64,000 nt of DNA. Source: Basidiobolus meristosporus CBS 931.73. Its lineage: Eukaryota; Basidiobolomycota; Basidiobolomycetes; Basidiobolales; Basidiobolaceae. The DNA lies in assembly GCA_002104905.1 (NCBI GenBank), contig MCFE01000251.1, forward strand, positions 49,887-113,886, given 5' to 3'. Below, one piece after another: positions 36,304 through 48,700 of the stretch. The notes beneath the pieces are model-generated. The model was not told where the DNA came from and ran no database searches. It saw only the letters and a program-made list of their open reading frames with translations. A program made the translations under genes and the position numbers. Position 1 is the stretch's first letter; every line of letters starts with the position of its first letter.

Positions 36304-36579
36304 TCAATAGCCTAGTCCCACAGAATCCACCTTGCAAGGGATATCAGCAAAACCATCAAGTAACCCGTCGATACAAATAAATTTTGCACCTTCTGAAGGT
36401 TTGCAACATATGGTACAGGTATGCCCTACATTCAGGATACACAGGGAGCCAAGGTTGAAATCACAACCGAGACAAGCAGAGAAACCACAGTATCCGTAGC
36501 AGGATTCGGTTTGTGATACTGGATCAATGGTTGCATATAAGCCTACGAGTGGCAAATCAGGGCTACTGATACATTGCAT
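36304..36579 (-). CDS. Cysteine-rich small protein, possible secreted effector-like
   Basis: From ATG 36577-36579 to TGA 36304-36306, 91 aa with 11 Cys (12%), spaced through the whole length (SCYGYCGFSACLGC, then TCTICC). The codons just upstream in the same frame (KFLPVALLASA) would make a good signal-peptide core. That frame continues to an ATG, but a TAG sits between them. So either the leader is in a separate exon, the stop is a genuine break, or translation starts inside. Cys-rich secreted proteins are common in plant-associated fungi. Function is unknown. Confidence 0.4.
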   Translation of the reverse strand: MQCISSPDLPLVGLYATIDPVSQTESCYGYCGFSACLGCDFNLGSLCILNVGHTCTICCKPSEGAKFICIDGLLDGFADIPCKVDSVGLGY

Positions 36580-37972
36580 AGCCGATGCCAAGAGGGCGAC
36601 TGGCAGGAATTTGCGGTAGGAATCCCTCTAGGACCACCAAAATCCTGTATGCGCCATATCCATAAAATAAGACACAACTAAGATCAGGAGGTGTATCAAA
36701 TGTCTTTCAGATATTCATATACAGGGCTTGAGGAGTATTAGAATGGCGATGTTGTTTTAAGGCATGATTATTCTAGGATCTCTAGAACTCGCCCAAGTTT
36801 TGGCTTTAAGTATCAGAAAGAATCTTACTATAAATTGTATAAATTAAATTAACTTGTGCCCAACGCTCAGAATCCAGCATCAGCCTGCTAGTAGAAGACC
36901 GAGATTTCCAGCATGAACCCCTACCCTTCCCAGATGCCATAGAGTCGCGAATGATACGGGTTAAAGTTCGTACTGATTTTCAGCACTCAATGAGGATGTA
37001 CCAGTGTCAATTTGCCTCGATATACGCAGATATCCATAGGCAGTCTGAGCGCCCTATATGGTATCTGGGGCTAAACTGACTATTGTAGCGGATACCTATA
37101 CATACAAGTCTAATACCATCCGTGCCAAAATGACGTTGCATAGAAGTCAGCAATGTATTTCGTCTCCATAAACTGCAATTTGACATTTGCAATAGGGCGA
37201 CTAAGTGGTGTATATTTAGCAACTCATAGATCATTATCAGGCTCTCCAGACACCGTCAACCCTGAAATTACCTGAGGGCATCCTCCATATATGCTGGACA
37301 TAGTAGTATTGCTTCCAAGTCAAAAATCATCATGTGAAACCCGAATCTGCTTCCGGAATATCATCCCCTCTTCAAATTAACAGCAACACATCTTCCCAAG
37401 CTCAGCACAAGTTAAGACTACGCAAATCCATCGCACCGTGGTGGCGTTACAACCCACGAGAGTCCAGGTTCAATGATTACAGGTGCACCAGCTGGTAACA
37501 TATGTCAAAGTCCACATTTCCCGAGCGGGATGAATGATAATAATTCAGAGTGGGCTGACTTTTACTAAACACTGGGGATGGCGCTTTACTCCTGCATATG
37601 CCATATAGTCGCTAAGAGAGATGTAGAGTCAAGTACGTTAACCACCTCATCATAACTACATTGGTCTCCGTACTCCATATGCTCGATTGCCACCATGCTC
37701 ATGAGTGCTGGACGTCCTCCAAAATGAAGTCCATAACAAGAATGGATTGTTCGCAATATGTCATTCATCAGGTGATTTAAATATCGTTTATTCTTCGTAA
37801 TATGACATTCAGCATCTGCTTGAAATATGTGAAATAAATTATGCACTTGTCATAGCGGATTCCATAATCTGCATTTCGCTACATATCAAGCCATCCTTCC
37901 GCCCTCGTATTCTTTCTACGTGCCTTGCATCCAAGTTGCGAGCACTCTGGGCATTGTATGTTGGAGGCGATT

Positions 37973-38257
37973 CTACGCCAGTGGAATGGTCGGTGGTGCA
38001 GAGAGGCCATCGATTAACGAAGCATTGGGTGTTGAAGAAGACTTCACTGCTTCTGGGACCTCTTTTGCTTGATTAATGGGTTCCGAATCCACCCCCAGAC
38101 CCAGGAAATTCTTGATACCATTGAATAACCCAAGAGAGCCAAAGTTTGGATTGATTTTAGGAGAAATCAACAGACTCGGGCTCAACTCCAACAGCGGCGC
38201 ACCAGAGACAACATTCAAAAGAACAATGAATGTGCTGATCAGGGATAAGAAGTTCAT
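37973..38257 (-). CDS. Small secreted protein candidate
   Basis: 94 aa from ATG 38255-38257. The N terminus MNFLSLISTFIVLLNVVSGA has a short polar start, a hydrophobic core and an SGA cleavage-like site, followed by APLLELSPSLL. The mature part is Ser/Pro/Leu-rich with a GLFNGIKNFLGLG stretch and no Cys. An AT-rich TATA-like element (ATAAATATT) lies about 100 nt upstream. No homologue recognised. The signal peptide is the main support. Confidence 0.45.
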   Translation of the reverse strand: MNFLSLISTFIVLLNVVSGAPLLELSPSLLISPKINPNFGSLGLFNGIKNFLGLGVDSEPINQAKEVPEAVKSSSTPNASLIDGLSAPPTIPLA

Positions 38258-41200
38258 GCTGATATCTAGCGTCCCGTTCGGAGCAGTGCGGATGGATGGG
38301 AGAAGATGGAGCGAATGCAGATGGATGGGATTGTGTTGTCTTCCAACCCGAATATTTATCTAGGAGATAACACCTGGGAAGCCAGGAGTTTCACCATGTT
38401 TGCTGCTGTTTCGAACATTACCTTTACCAGGAGACAAAACTGTTACATTTAGCAGGCTCGGCGAGTTCTCACGATTACATTACTGATTGGTATTGCAGTG
38501 TTTGTAGAAATACCTCAAAAGACACCCGTTGAAACGCCTCAAGTTGCCACATCCCAGGAGTGAAGCATATGGAGGTGGGGTCCGGCACGAGCACCGTGGT
38601 CGGCTAATGACCTGAGTGAACCAGATGATAAGATTGCACGTTTGAGTATCTACCATATAATGCCCAAGGCTGACCCATATAGGCATTGGAAATGGTCATA
38701 AACCCACCTTGCACACTTCGATACAAATACAGATCGAAGTGTTTCATCTATCAGAAATCCATGCCCAAGTCTACTCAATCTCACCATCCAATCAACCCTC
38801 ATCCCATCAACTGATCTGTGGAGGATTAGATGCCACGTGCGATCTGGATACCATCCTGCTGGTTTGAAACGCAATCCAAGCTGCACTTACTCTTGGATAA
38901 TTTCCGATGACTACCAAGGCGGCCATATCCAGTAGCATCCAATGGACAAGTCCAAACTGGAATCGGTCCTGCCAGTGATATCATCATACACATTTGGCCA
39001 TAATGGCGGGAATTTCGAGGGAAAAAATACCGCATCTTCATTGCCCCATTGTTTGTGCCATGATTTACATCCAATATGTCTACGATATGCATCCCTCCAA
39101 CAGAACACCAGAATGATCGGTCATTCAATCACTAACCCCATCTCATATGAAACCATTCGTTTGGCGCCGACTCATTGATGGGCCCTTACATGGATTCTGT
39201 GCATTCCAAGTTGAAAGCACAGATGCGGCGATTGCTCGAGATTTGAAGTCAAGCCATCAGCAAAGTATCTGCAGACTGGGTCGAAATTCTCCGACTGACG
39301 ATGATCATCTGGTAGATTAGACCAACCACACAACTTGATTGAGTACTGAAGCATGATTCAGTGCTAAATACTCCGTGACTAATACTATGGCATGATCATT
39401 ACCTGATACAGGTGGGGAGAAGCCAGTGGATACCAGAGCCATGTCGTGATTGCACTGTTACCAATCGAGATTATGGAGTAGAGCACTGATTTGCAGAGTA
39501 CTCCATATACGCATACTGGAAATTTGAGAGATAAGCCGAGTGTACAGACCATCTTGGTGAGGTGTTCCTGTCAGATGAGCCTCGAGACAAGAGGCCCCGG
39601 AACGGCTGGGCACCAAAGGGATGGTAGGAGTGAGGGGTTTACTTTGGGAGAGTGAGGAGCTATTAAGACCGAGATGGTCTTATTGCTGACAAGACAGCAT
39701 TCCGTTTTGGTTGGCGCAGTGTGGCGTATAGGTTGCCCCTGGAGATGCTGGATATGTGGGCGAGGATTCATGATCCGAAAGATGGATATCCAATCTCGAT
39801 GGTCTGAGCCAGTCGGCATCAATGGTATCTCCTATGGTATCATTAAGGTGAGTACAGCTAACCCATGATGGGGAGAGAAAGCCTCAAGTGCATCAAAGTG
39901 ACCAGGAATGTGAAATTGTTGGGGAGATTTACATATCTGTCTTGTGTCAGACCTCTACATCGAAACAGAGTATGGATTGATTGGCTTGCCACCACTCTTC
40001 AAGCCAAGTTGGCATGACTTTCATCTGAGAACATTCTAGGTAATTTTTGATGGCTCGAATAAGACCGCCCATGACACCCTTCAATCTCAATTGATTCCAT
40101 TAAGCGTATATCGCACCACAGTTTTTAATTAATTCTCCGTTTGTATCGGTGCTTGGTGTGAGCATATTGATTTTCAGAGAGTGGTACACGCACTATAAAC
40201 ACACCATTTCACAACTGATTTCCAATCCTCTTCATTCCAATGCCATATATGGAATCTCAGCATTTAGCTAGCTTTGTGCTTCATTAGGTGTCGGGGTACT
40301 TGTCAATCTAGTGATCTGTGGTGTGAGATATTACCACCCACCAACCATGTTAGCGCGGTGATGTTTTGGAAGATTAATATCCTCAACACCAGGTCAATAT
40401 CCCTCAAAAGCGGCATTCTGTTCGACTGGTGAGCCCCCTAGACACCATTCCGAAGTCCGTTGCCACGCGTGGAAATCATCCTGTGCAAATGCAAGACTAG
40501 AGGTGGGGGCCGTAGCTCTAGATGAAGTTCCAAGATTGTTTTACTATGCAAGTAACTAGATCGTGTTTAACCGCCGTATATCACCATAAATAAATGCCCA
40601 CCAGATTGCATCAAAGAGATCAGCTGCATTGGCAACACTGCTCACCCTCTCATTGGCTTGGAATCATGATCGCTCTCCGTGAAAAGATATATCGATAACC
40701 CCTCTTTACTCCGATCTGTGAGCATCGACATAGTAGGATTTGAGCGAGATCCATCAAGCCAGAATTTGGTAGTATTGGAGCTCAGGTGTGAAAAGGACAA
40801 AGTAAATGAGATCCTCGCTGTCATGGCCGAAAGAACCTAATTGTCAGAGCACCAATGGGTGCATATCTGGTAACGTTTTCACGGCCCTTGGATCAAACGG
40901 GTGGCAGAGATGAGGGGTACACAAACAGTACTTGATGATTCCTGCGCCGAATGATCAGTGATATTACCAGCTGTTTACAGAATCAGTAGCAGGGAAGAGG
41001 TGGCCATAACCCTCCTCCCACTACCTCATCTCAACCTGAATTATCATTATAACGCGTGCAATTCCTTATTCTCTGGAAAGGGTTTGATATTGGTGATAAG
41101 ATAGTCTATCTCTAAGGATTTCCTATCTCAGGATCCTTGGATGGAGCATAAGCTTGCTGATGCACCATTGTAATACTCGGTTTTGGCCGACTATTTTGAT

Positions 41201-44200
41201 GAGCCCTCTTTCTTAACACATGAGTAGATCGAAATATATCATGAATCTTGAGCAATCAGTGGTGAATGTGTCTCTAACTTACTTCAACCTGTACCGCGTT
41301 ATGTTACGTAACCCTAGAATATGCTACCCACAAGCCCAACCTGGTGCTCATGGTATGTGATAGGGATCCATTGAGTTGAATCGAATTGTCGGAAATCAAG
41401 TGATGCTCACTTCAAAATATGGGGTATGGTTAGGGCTGGCTCATTGGCAAGTCCTCCGAAGATCATCTTGACTACAGAAAGCTGGAGCCATATATGACAC
41501 AGAGTAGGAACTAGAAATCTGCGGTAACCACTTCAATACTACTAACCGCTCCAGAACGGATCCATGGGCTTGATTCGATCCTTTAGGAGCACCTGTAGTA
41601 CCCATCTGGTCATGAACACAATCCTTGTTCTGGGCTAACGGAGAGCAAGGGATAATGAAAATAGCGAAGAGATTGCGATTTACTGCTCACTTCACTAACT
41701 CTAAATCTAGCTGTGTTAGTGAGCCAATAATGACGTATTCGCTGGATCCGTGAGTATGGCCATCATTGATGAAATTCTGCATGTGTCGGTGATGAACTAC
41801 AGATCATGATGATCTTTTGATTGGAATGAAACGTGGCCATGAGATATGATATATGTGCTTTGTTTTGCTCTATCCAGGATCACAATAAATGATCGAGTCG
41901 CCAGCGCCTATTGTCGATTGATCATGTGCTGTTGTCAACTGCGAAGAAAATCAGTAGATAAGAATCATGTCTCATTCCCTTGTGAAATAGAACAAAAGGG
42001 TTCCCGGAATCAATCACTGCATGGGCTTCTAAATATGTTGGTGGAGTTCGTGTTCGGGGGTTATTCTTTAAAGGGTAATCTGTGGAATCTTTGGTGACCA
42101 ATCCTAGATTCGATTTGTATGCAGGAATTTGACTTACGGGGGTATAGCAGCGCAACTCTTTGACCGCTTGTTAGGGCTCCTTCCAGTTAAGTGGACCACT
42201 TACGTACATCTAATAAAACTATGATCACGCTTGTCTGGTATAGGACATGATCAGAATAGACTAGATAAAATAATCCAAATTATGATGCATCTTAAAACAT
42301 CACTGTATCATTTTCAAGCTGGATATTTGGCATCCATCACTTACGAGTTCATTGATTTCCGCCATTTCATCTCAAAAACACTTAAGGTTGCTTCGCCAAT
42401 CAGTCCATGAATCAATCCATCGGCAATCCCAGTTTACGGCTTATTGTGGGAAGCATCATTCAGGTTTTTCTTGGGAAAGAGCATTGGTATTCCAAGCACT
42501 AAAAGCAACTCTACTGGACACCGTAGTTTATTTGGAATAAGAATTTCTATGTACAGCTGAGGGATGGATTCAACAGAAGCCAAGGTGCATCAGCATTTCA
42601 CCACAGATTGCCCAAGAAAATACATTGGGGGCTCAGCCACGATTTCTCGCTCTATGCCCGAAGCTCTGGACCTGAACAGCATTGGCCAGGAAGCCTTACG
42701 AATGCTGCCCGGAGGTTATCTGAAGGGAGGAATATTTCATTGAACGAACCAATGTTCGCCTGCCTCATATATAGTCACTACTTGTCTGACGATAGCAAGG
42801 GCGCGAAGATATGACGGCTTCAAATTTGCTGCCATGACGAGTATGAAATGATCAAACAAGAAATTCGGAAGCCATTCTTGTGGATATCCACGTACCGTAT
42901 ACCTTTTTTCAGCGTGGGCATTAATCATGCATTCGAAATATCTGTGCATAGTGTAACAACCGACATAGGTGTTATAAGGGATAGGCCAATATAACGGCTG
43001 AACTTTCACGCCTCTTTGGGTGGCTTTCGAATTCAGATACGTGCGGCATAAAAGGTGTGCACATGGTCTGAATAGATTCCCTAGCCTATATGCACACCAG
43101 CGCTGCCAACAGCAGGCAGGTCGATTCACAAACATAAACAGCATGGATGATACGTAGCCTTAATTCCAAAGATGCATCGGAGGTAGATGATCATGTATGG
43201 AAAAGGAAACTGGAGTGATGGGTACGCGATATCAGCTTAAATTGATACATCGATTATATCCTACTCCACTTCAGAGCCTAAACGGCTTTCCATAATGTGC
43301 TGTATCGTGCCAATGCAATGTTACACGATGGTGTTGCTATAGTCGTATCAAAAATAATACGATCGCATGGCTGTCTATTGGGTTACAAATCTCTTCCTTC
43401 AGTTAGGTTTGCAGATATACTGGCAGGTGTGTTGTCGTCTCAAAAGAGTAGTCACAACGCCTGTTGCGAAATCAAATTTGGGCAATCAGCAAAGGGGGTG
43501 AGTCTTTGTAGGTAGCTGGTCTGTACAATCAGCAAGAGTTCTTTTTAGAAACCACTAATGATTGCAGTGACACGATCTCCATTTGAAGTTAATAAATATG
43601 CATTCAGTGGTGCATATGGGTATTTTTATTGATCCGACACTCACCAGTTGCCATGCCCGAGCACATGTGTGGAGTAGTAAAGGAGGCCGGAATATAATTC
43701 ATATACTGATCCTCAAGTACGGTGCTCGGATCAAACATCCTGATTTGATGATGAGGATGAACCGGAATACTTGAAGAGTGGTTACAACGGTGATATTGCA
43801 AATGGCAACGGCATTGGTCCGCAAGTAATATCTATAGATACAAGGCATGCTCTATATTATAATACCTCATGGCATTACCCAATCACACCTGGCCATCACA
43901 GATACCGAGAAATTAAAGCCGGAGTCAGTATTTATCGACACAATAGCCATGCTGGTCTTTGTACCTCAGCACTATACGCGTCCATCATACATATGGAGTC
44001 AAACACTATCAGCCGACTCATCATTAATCACACAGCAGATTCCCCAAGCTCGCCGGCAGAGACAAGCCATGTTTATGAGGGAGTGGCACGGAATAGCTGC
44101 TACAACAGAGGCCTGAGATAGCTAATGAATATGCACTAGCATGAATCTAAGATGACTTCATTCAATAAAGACAAATCTGGGAGCCTTGTCGGAATTAAAT

Positions 44201-44363
44201 GGGAAATCATTACAACGGATTCGACGTAGACTAAATAAACAAAGGAGAAATTCTCATCACTGCCTAATTATGGCTGACTATAAACAAATCCAGCCACGAT
44301 TGGCCAAGCCATTAGCAGTAGAGTTCAATCACTGGCATCGTAATTAAATTGATATTATTCTGT

Positions 44364-44487
44364 TTTCCTGTAATTCCAATTTTTCCCTATTAGTGTCGAG
44401 TCATTCTGATTTCCTGTAATTTCAGCATTTCCCTATAAGTTGCTTTCCTGTAATTCCAAATATTCCCTATATATGTCGAGTCATTTA
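44364..44487 (+). repeat. Three imperfect direct repeats upstream of the cyclin gene
   Basis: The block TTCCTGTAATT-CA followed by TTCCCTAT occurs at about 44365, 44411 and 44445. Copies 1 and 3 also carry TGTCGAGTCATT, which copy 2 lacks. They lie 290-410 nt upstream of the cyclin start codon and just upstream of its TATA box. They could be multiple binding sites for one regulator. Confidence 0.6.
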
Positions 44488-44581
44488 GTTGGGTGGCTAA
44501 AAAAACGGTGAAACCATTCTGGGAGAAGCCGTTTGTACTGTTTAAATCAAGCGGAGGGCACAGGTGAGCCCAGTTGTCACG

Positions 44582-44589
44582 TATATAAG
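44582..44589 (+). promoter_or_regulatory. TATA box of the cyclin gene
   Basis: TATATAAG about 190 nt upstream of the ATG. A pyrimidine-rich leader follows. The three direct repeats end about 95 nt further upstream. Confidence 0.5.
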
Positions 44590-44775
44590 GGCTCGCGAAT
44601 GCCGAATTGGCCTCATCCAGCAAATCCGCCTGACCGGATTTTAAAAGAGATCAACACTCGACTGCTTTCTTTTCAATTTTCCTTTACCAGCGAATTTATC
44701 GACGGAAGTTCAACATCAACCTGTCCAATCGCTCCTTCTATTTCAATCCTGCCCACAAATTCTACTCAGCGCATC

Positions 44776-45759
44776 ATGGTTTACACTAAACAGAATACCA
44801 CCCAACCAGTATATAGCCATCAACGACCTGGCCTGAAGCGACCCAACAATCGCCTTCCAAGGAGCGCTAGCACGAATCATCTGCAGAATGGGTCGCATTC
44901 GTTGCGCCAGCCACAACAAACCCCGGTGCCACATAATCGCACTCGCGTGTCTCCTCGAGACAAGATGGTTGCCGCTTATGCCTCGGTTTACTTGCCTAGT
45001 GCTCATTCAAAGCAAACCTATTTGTTCAGAAGGCTGACTGCTATCCCTGGGCTGCAACTGAATCTTCGAGTCATCAACGTGACTGCTAATAGGATCCAGG
45101 CCCATTGGGAAGGTTTAGAGACTGGCGACACTCATGCTGTTGCCGAGCCCTCTGCTCGAGCCGGCAGAGCTGTCCAACTCTCCACCTACGTCTCCACCAT
45201 CCTTACTCGTACTTCGATGACTTCCATAGGCAATCCTGCGCTTCCTTCGATCTTTCCGTCTTATGCGTGCGTTGCGCTTATCTTGGCGCTGATCTATGTT
45301 GATCGACTGAAGAAGATGCACCCTAGTGCCAAAGGTGAAGCTGGATGTGGCCACCGCCTTTTCCTTGTTTCCTATATGGTTGCCACAAAATACGTCCAGG
45401 CCCATTTCAATTCGCGACCAACACATTCCCGCCCGGATTGCCGTGGTGCAGATGTGGGAGCTGCATCCAATGGATATGAGTCTGCTTCTGCCACTCCATT
45501 TTCATCTTTGATATCGCCTAATGAGCAGTGGGCTCGCCTTAGTACGATATTTTCCACGCCTGAGCTCACTCGCATGGAGCTAGAGCTATTGAGTTTCTTG
45601 CAGTTCAATCTATATGTGTCATACGAGGATTTCATTTACTACTGGAACGTGTACATGGAAATCAACCAAGCGGTTCCAGATGAGAAACCATCCGCTGCCT
45701 ACGAACCCTATGGCGATGAGGAGTGCATCGATGAGGATGCTAGTGTTCCAGATATATGA
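44776..45759 (+). CDS. Pho80/PCL-type cyclin
   Basis: 327 aa in one exon, from ATG 44776 to TGA 45757-45759. Cyclins of this group bind a Pho85-type kinase and control cell-cycle entry, polarity or phosphate response. The N-terminal third is basic, Asn/Gln/Pro-rich and probably disordered. The cyclin box covers about 130-290: STYVSTILTRT, then PSYACVALILALIYVDRLKK, GCGHRLFLVSYMVATKYVQ, and the long insert before PNEQWARLSTIFSTPELTRM and LELLSFLQFNLYVSYEDFIYYW. The acidic tail ends EDASVPDI. The frame is open upstream of the ATG to 44533, but the conserved-looking start and TATA position favour 44776. The exact subclass (Pcl1/2-like or Pho80-like) is not resolved. Confidence 0.9.
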   Translation: MVYTKQNTTQPVYSHQRPGLKRPNNRLPRSASTNHLQNGSHSLRQPQQTPVPHNRTRVSPRDKMVAAYASVYLPSAHSKQTYLFRRLTAIPGLQLNLRVINVTANRIQAHWEGLETGDTHAVAEPSARAGRAVQLSTYVSTILTRTSMTSIGNPALPSIFPSYACVALILALIYVDRLKKMHPSAKGEAGCGHRLFLVSYMVATKYVQAHFNSRPTHSRPDCRGADVGAASNGYESASATPFSSLISPNEQWARLSTIFSTPELTRMELELLSFLQFNLYVSYEDFIYYWNVYMEINQAVPDEKPSAAYEPYGDEECIDEDASVPDI

Positions 45760-48700
45760 ATCCTCACACTTCAACGCTGATGATTGTGTGACCAGTCTTG
45801 TAGATTTATCCCTCCAGCATGTTTATTTCTCCTCCACCTCTTTTCCTCTGATATATCGCATTCTAGATAGCCTCACGAAACCTTTGAACTTTCTTCTGAT
45901 AGAGTTGAGCTTCTTTATTTGTAAACTAGACGACATCCCATCTTTCTGTACTGATATGAAGATAGTAAAAATTTCCATTCATGACAAAAGTGCTTTGAAC
46001 CACCGGACAAACCCGGCATACTCTTGACTCAAGCTCTGTACTCGACCACCCGTCGGGGTGCTGGACGGATTACAGGGATACAGTGTGGCTGCTCGGAGGC
46101 GTGCTTACGGAAAACGATGTCCTTGTGCTTGGTGAAACCCTATGGGACACCATCGCTCGGAATATCCGTGGCAATGACCAAGCAAATTGAATCAATCCAA
46201 TTTCTCTGGACAAACCCACGCGAAGACCCATGTAGATACTTGCTAAATTCACGTGTATTGTGTTAATATCAGATGCTTGTTACTCCGGTTCGTTGAATCA
46301 TATGAAGATTGGAAATGTCAGACGCGTCTACAGTCCATATATATCGAAGTTGTTTTTCTGCACCTCTATGGATGAGCTGTGCTCAATCAAGCTCGTCCAA
46401 ATCAGATACCATTTGATATGGAAATTTCAAGAAAATATAACGCCGAACAAATCTTGTTTGGCTACCGAACCGGATTATCTGGGAAATCAATGCATATCCC
46501 CTATGAAGTACACCTCATTGTACCCGACTTGTTGCGTAGTGAGGTTTTCATCGTTCGCTTCACGCCCAATGCTCAGACCGCAATGGAGGTGGAGTTTTTC
46601 GTGAGAGTTTGAGTGATCAGGTTCTAAGAGATGCTGATGGTTTCCCTTAAACTGGTGTCACTGTCGTTTTTGGAAAATCAAAGAGTAGATCACGCTGTCC
46701 AAAAGCGTCCATAAAACAACCCAGTCATATCAAATACTTACAGGTTAGCGTGTAACCACTAAGCGAGGTTACAGACTAGTGCTTGCTAAATAGTGTGCCG
46801 TGTTTGGGGAGGAAGATAGAGAACTGCCGCTCATATGAATAGAGACCAACCAGATTGTAGCAATCGAATGGTGGCTGCTATGGCTGTCTGCAATGTCGCT
46901 CTTACCTGTTTATTACAATTGTGGCCTTCACCTCCTCAGATCGATTGGCTGCTGCAAAGTTTGTCTTGCCTCAAAGCCAGCCTTGTTCTCCGGTGGAGAA
47001 GTGTTATGTAACCGAAGGTTGAGTTAGCATCATCGCCTATCTGCGGGAAGTGGCATCCTGATCTTAGTATATTGTTGTTGTGACTAAGACATTCCTCTCG
47101 GGATTGGGGTCGTTTAGGAATGCTTGTGGTTATCACCCAAAGTGTACTGGTTTGTAGTCGGTTTGGAGAATACTATAGGGGACAGGCCTTGATGTATTAC
47201 GGGAACACGAGAAAGAACCGAATTTGTCCCGTTGACAAATTGAATGTTGATGATTCCATTCTTGCCAGTTACTGGTCATACATTGCCAGGGTCATGGCAT
47301 TGATTTACTCATGAATATATCATTGGTTCGTGGCATTAATGAAGATGAGCCTATTCAACCAACGGAACAAGTAACTTCTCTGTGCATCGAATATGAATAA
47401 TTGTGTGGTGTGAATATCAGCGTCGTTCAAGTGTTTGAAGTGGAGTGCTCCTATAGTATAGTAGCTCCCAAATGATTGGTCGGCAGATTACCTTCTCGAT
47501 GGATTCCCACTGACTTGAGCGAATCCATGCAGCTTTCCAATGAGCCGCAACTTCGTCTTGTCGCTCCTTCCGGTTCCTATTCGCACAGTAGGGCTTTAGT
47601 TTCCGTTGGTGCACAATCTCATTGTAGCACGAACCCTGGTAGGGTAATCGCAACGCGCTCCAAAGCCCCGATATAGTTTGATTTAACTGCGTGAACTGGA
47701 TATAGGAATGTTTTAATTGGTCTTGGAAGTAGACATCGCACAAAATCTTTGATTATAGCTCAGATCGACTTGAACGCAACGTAGTGGTAGGTCTGTTACA
47801 ACACAAACAGTAATATGTCGTAGTTTCCTGCTGCTGCCGGAAATGTTGTAAAAGGGGTGCGCTATGGTGGACTGACGGATGACTATAGACCGCATCAACC
47901 TAGTGAGGGTGAGGTGCAGGCGGAGTCAAGAGCTGGGAATCATCACAGGTCCGTTGCAAGCTAACAGAAAATCTCGTGGAAAATGGGGATCAAGTAACAA
48001 TTTCACCGGAGAGTAGATTTGACACTTATCAAGCCATGCAGTAGTCAGCCCTTCTGATGTGAATGTGTAAGCACGCAAGGAAGGGTGCGTTCGGCATTGA
48101 CTGTCCATCTGTAGATGGACTGCAGAAATGAAAGCATCCACATCGGCAGTCGGAATCATCTGGGTGAGAGCCCCTATTTTGATTTCTATTTGAGTCCAAG
48201 GTTTCAAGAGTAATCAGTAACGTAATTATTGTGTGGCTCATCATGGCTGACTACCAGGAAGAGGTTGATGCCGGGTCGTATTGTCGGTACTACTACAAGT
48301 CTGAGCATGTTGTTGGAGCTGGAAGGCATCTGGCTGGCGCTACCTGCCCTTCTTGTTCCTGGCATCCCTGGGCGCAGGCACCAGGTGAAAACCTATCGAC
48401 AACTGCATTGCGTTTAGGTTGATGGAATGGTGAGCTGATTGCATGCATATCGTGCACTCATCCCACCTCACACACGGCTAGCTCATTCGCTACCCATTGA
48501 TTCACCAAGCTGTGAGACAGAGATTTGGTGTGGCACCTGCACCCTCTTGTCGCTAGCCTATATTGATACAGTAGCCAGATCAAATCAATCATCCACCGTG
48601 TGTTGGTTGCACACCCTGAGGTACCTGGTAAATTCGTGGTGTTGGAAAAATTCATACTGGGCCCCGGGCTCGTACTGGAGGATCTGAGCATGTCGTTCTC

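Larger units (their letters stand above)
29214..44363. other. 15-kb gene-poor, mostly AT-rich stretch
   Basis: Apart from two small secreted-protein candidates (36304-36579 and 37973-38257), I cannot support a gene. The part from about 31.9 to 34.8 kb looks the most AT-rich, with short tandem AT tracts (for example about 34233-34240). Many open frames of 60-130 codons occur on both strands without motifs, and many start at non-ATG codons. The longest is 42737-43144 (-). It could be old repeat DNA, but I could not place any transposase or RT remnant in it. Confidence 0.55.

Noticed and set aside
42737-43144. Minus-strand 135-codon ORF starting with ATG
   Set aside because: No signal peptide, domain or coding-like periodicity that I can see; left as part of the gene-poor stretch.
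46379-46612. Plus-strand frame with coding-like residues
   Set aside because: Begins at GTG after a stop; the internal ATG leaves only 60 residues and I found no partner exon.
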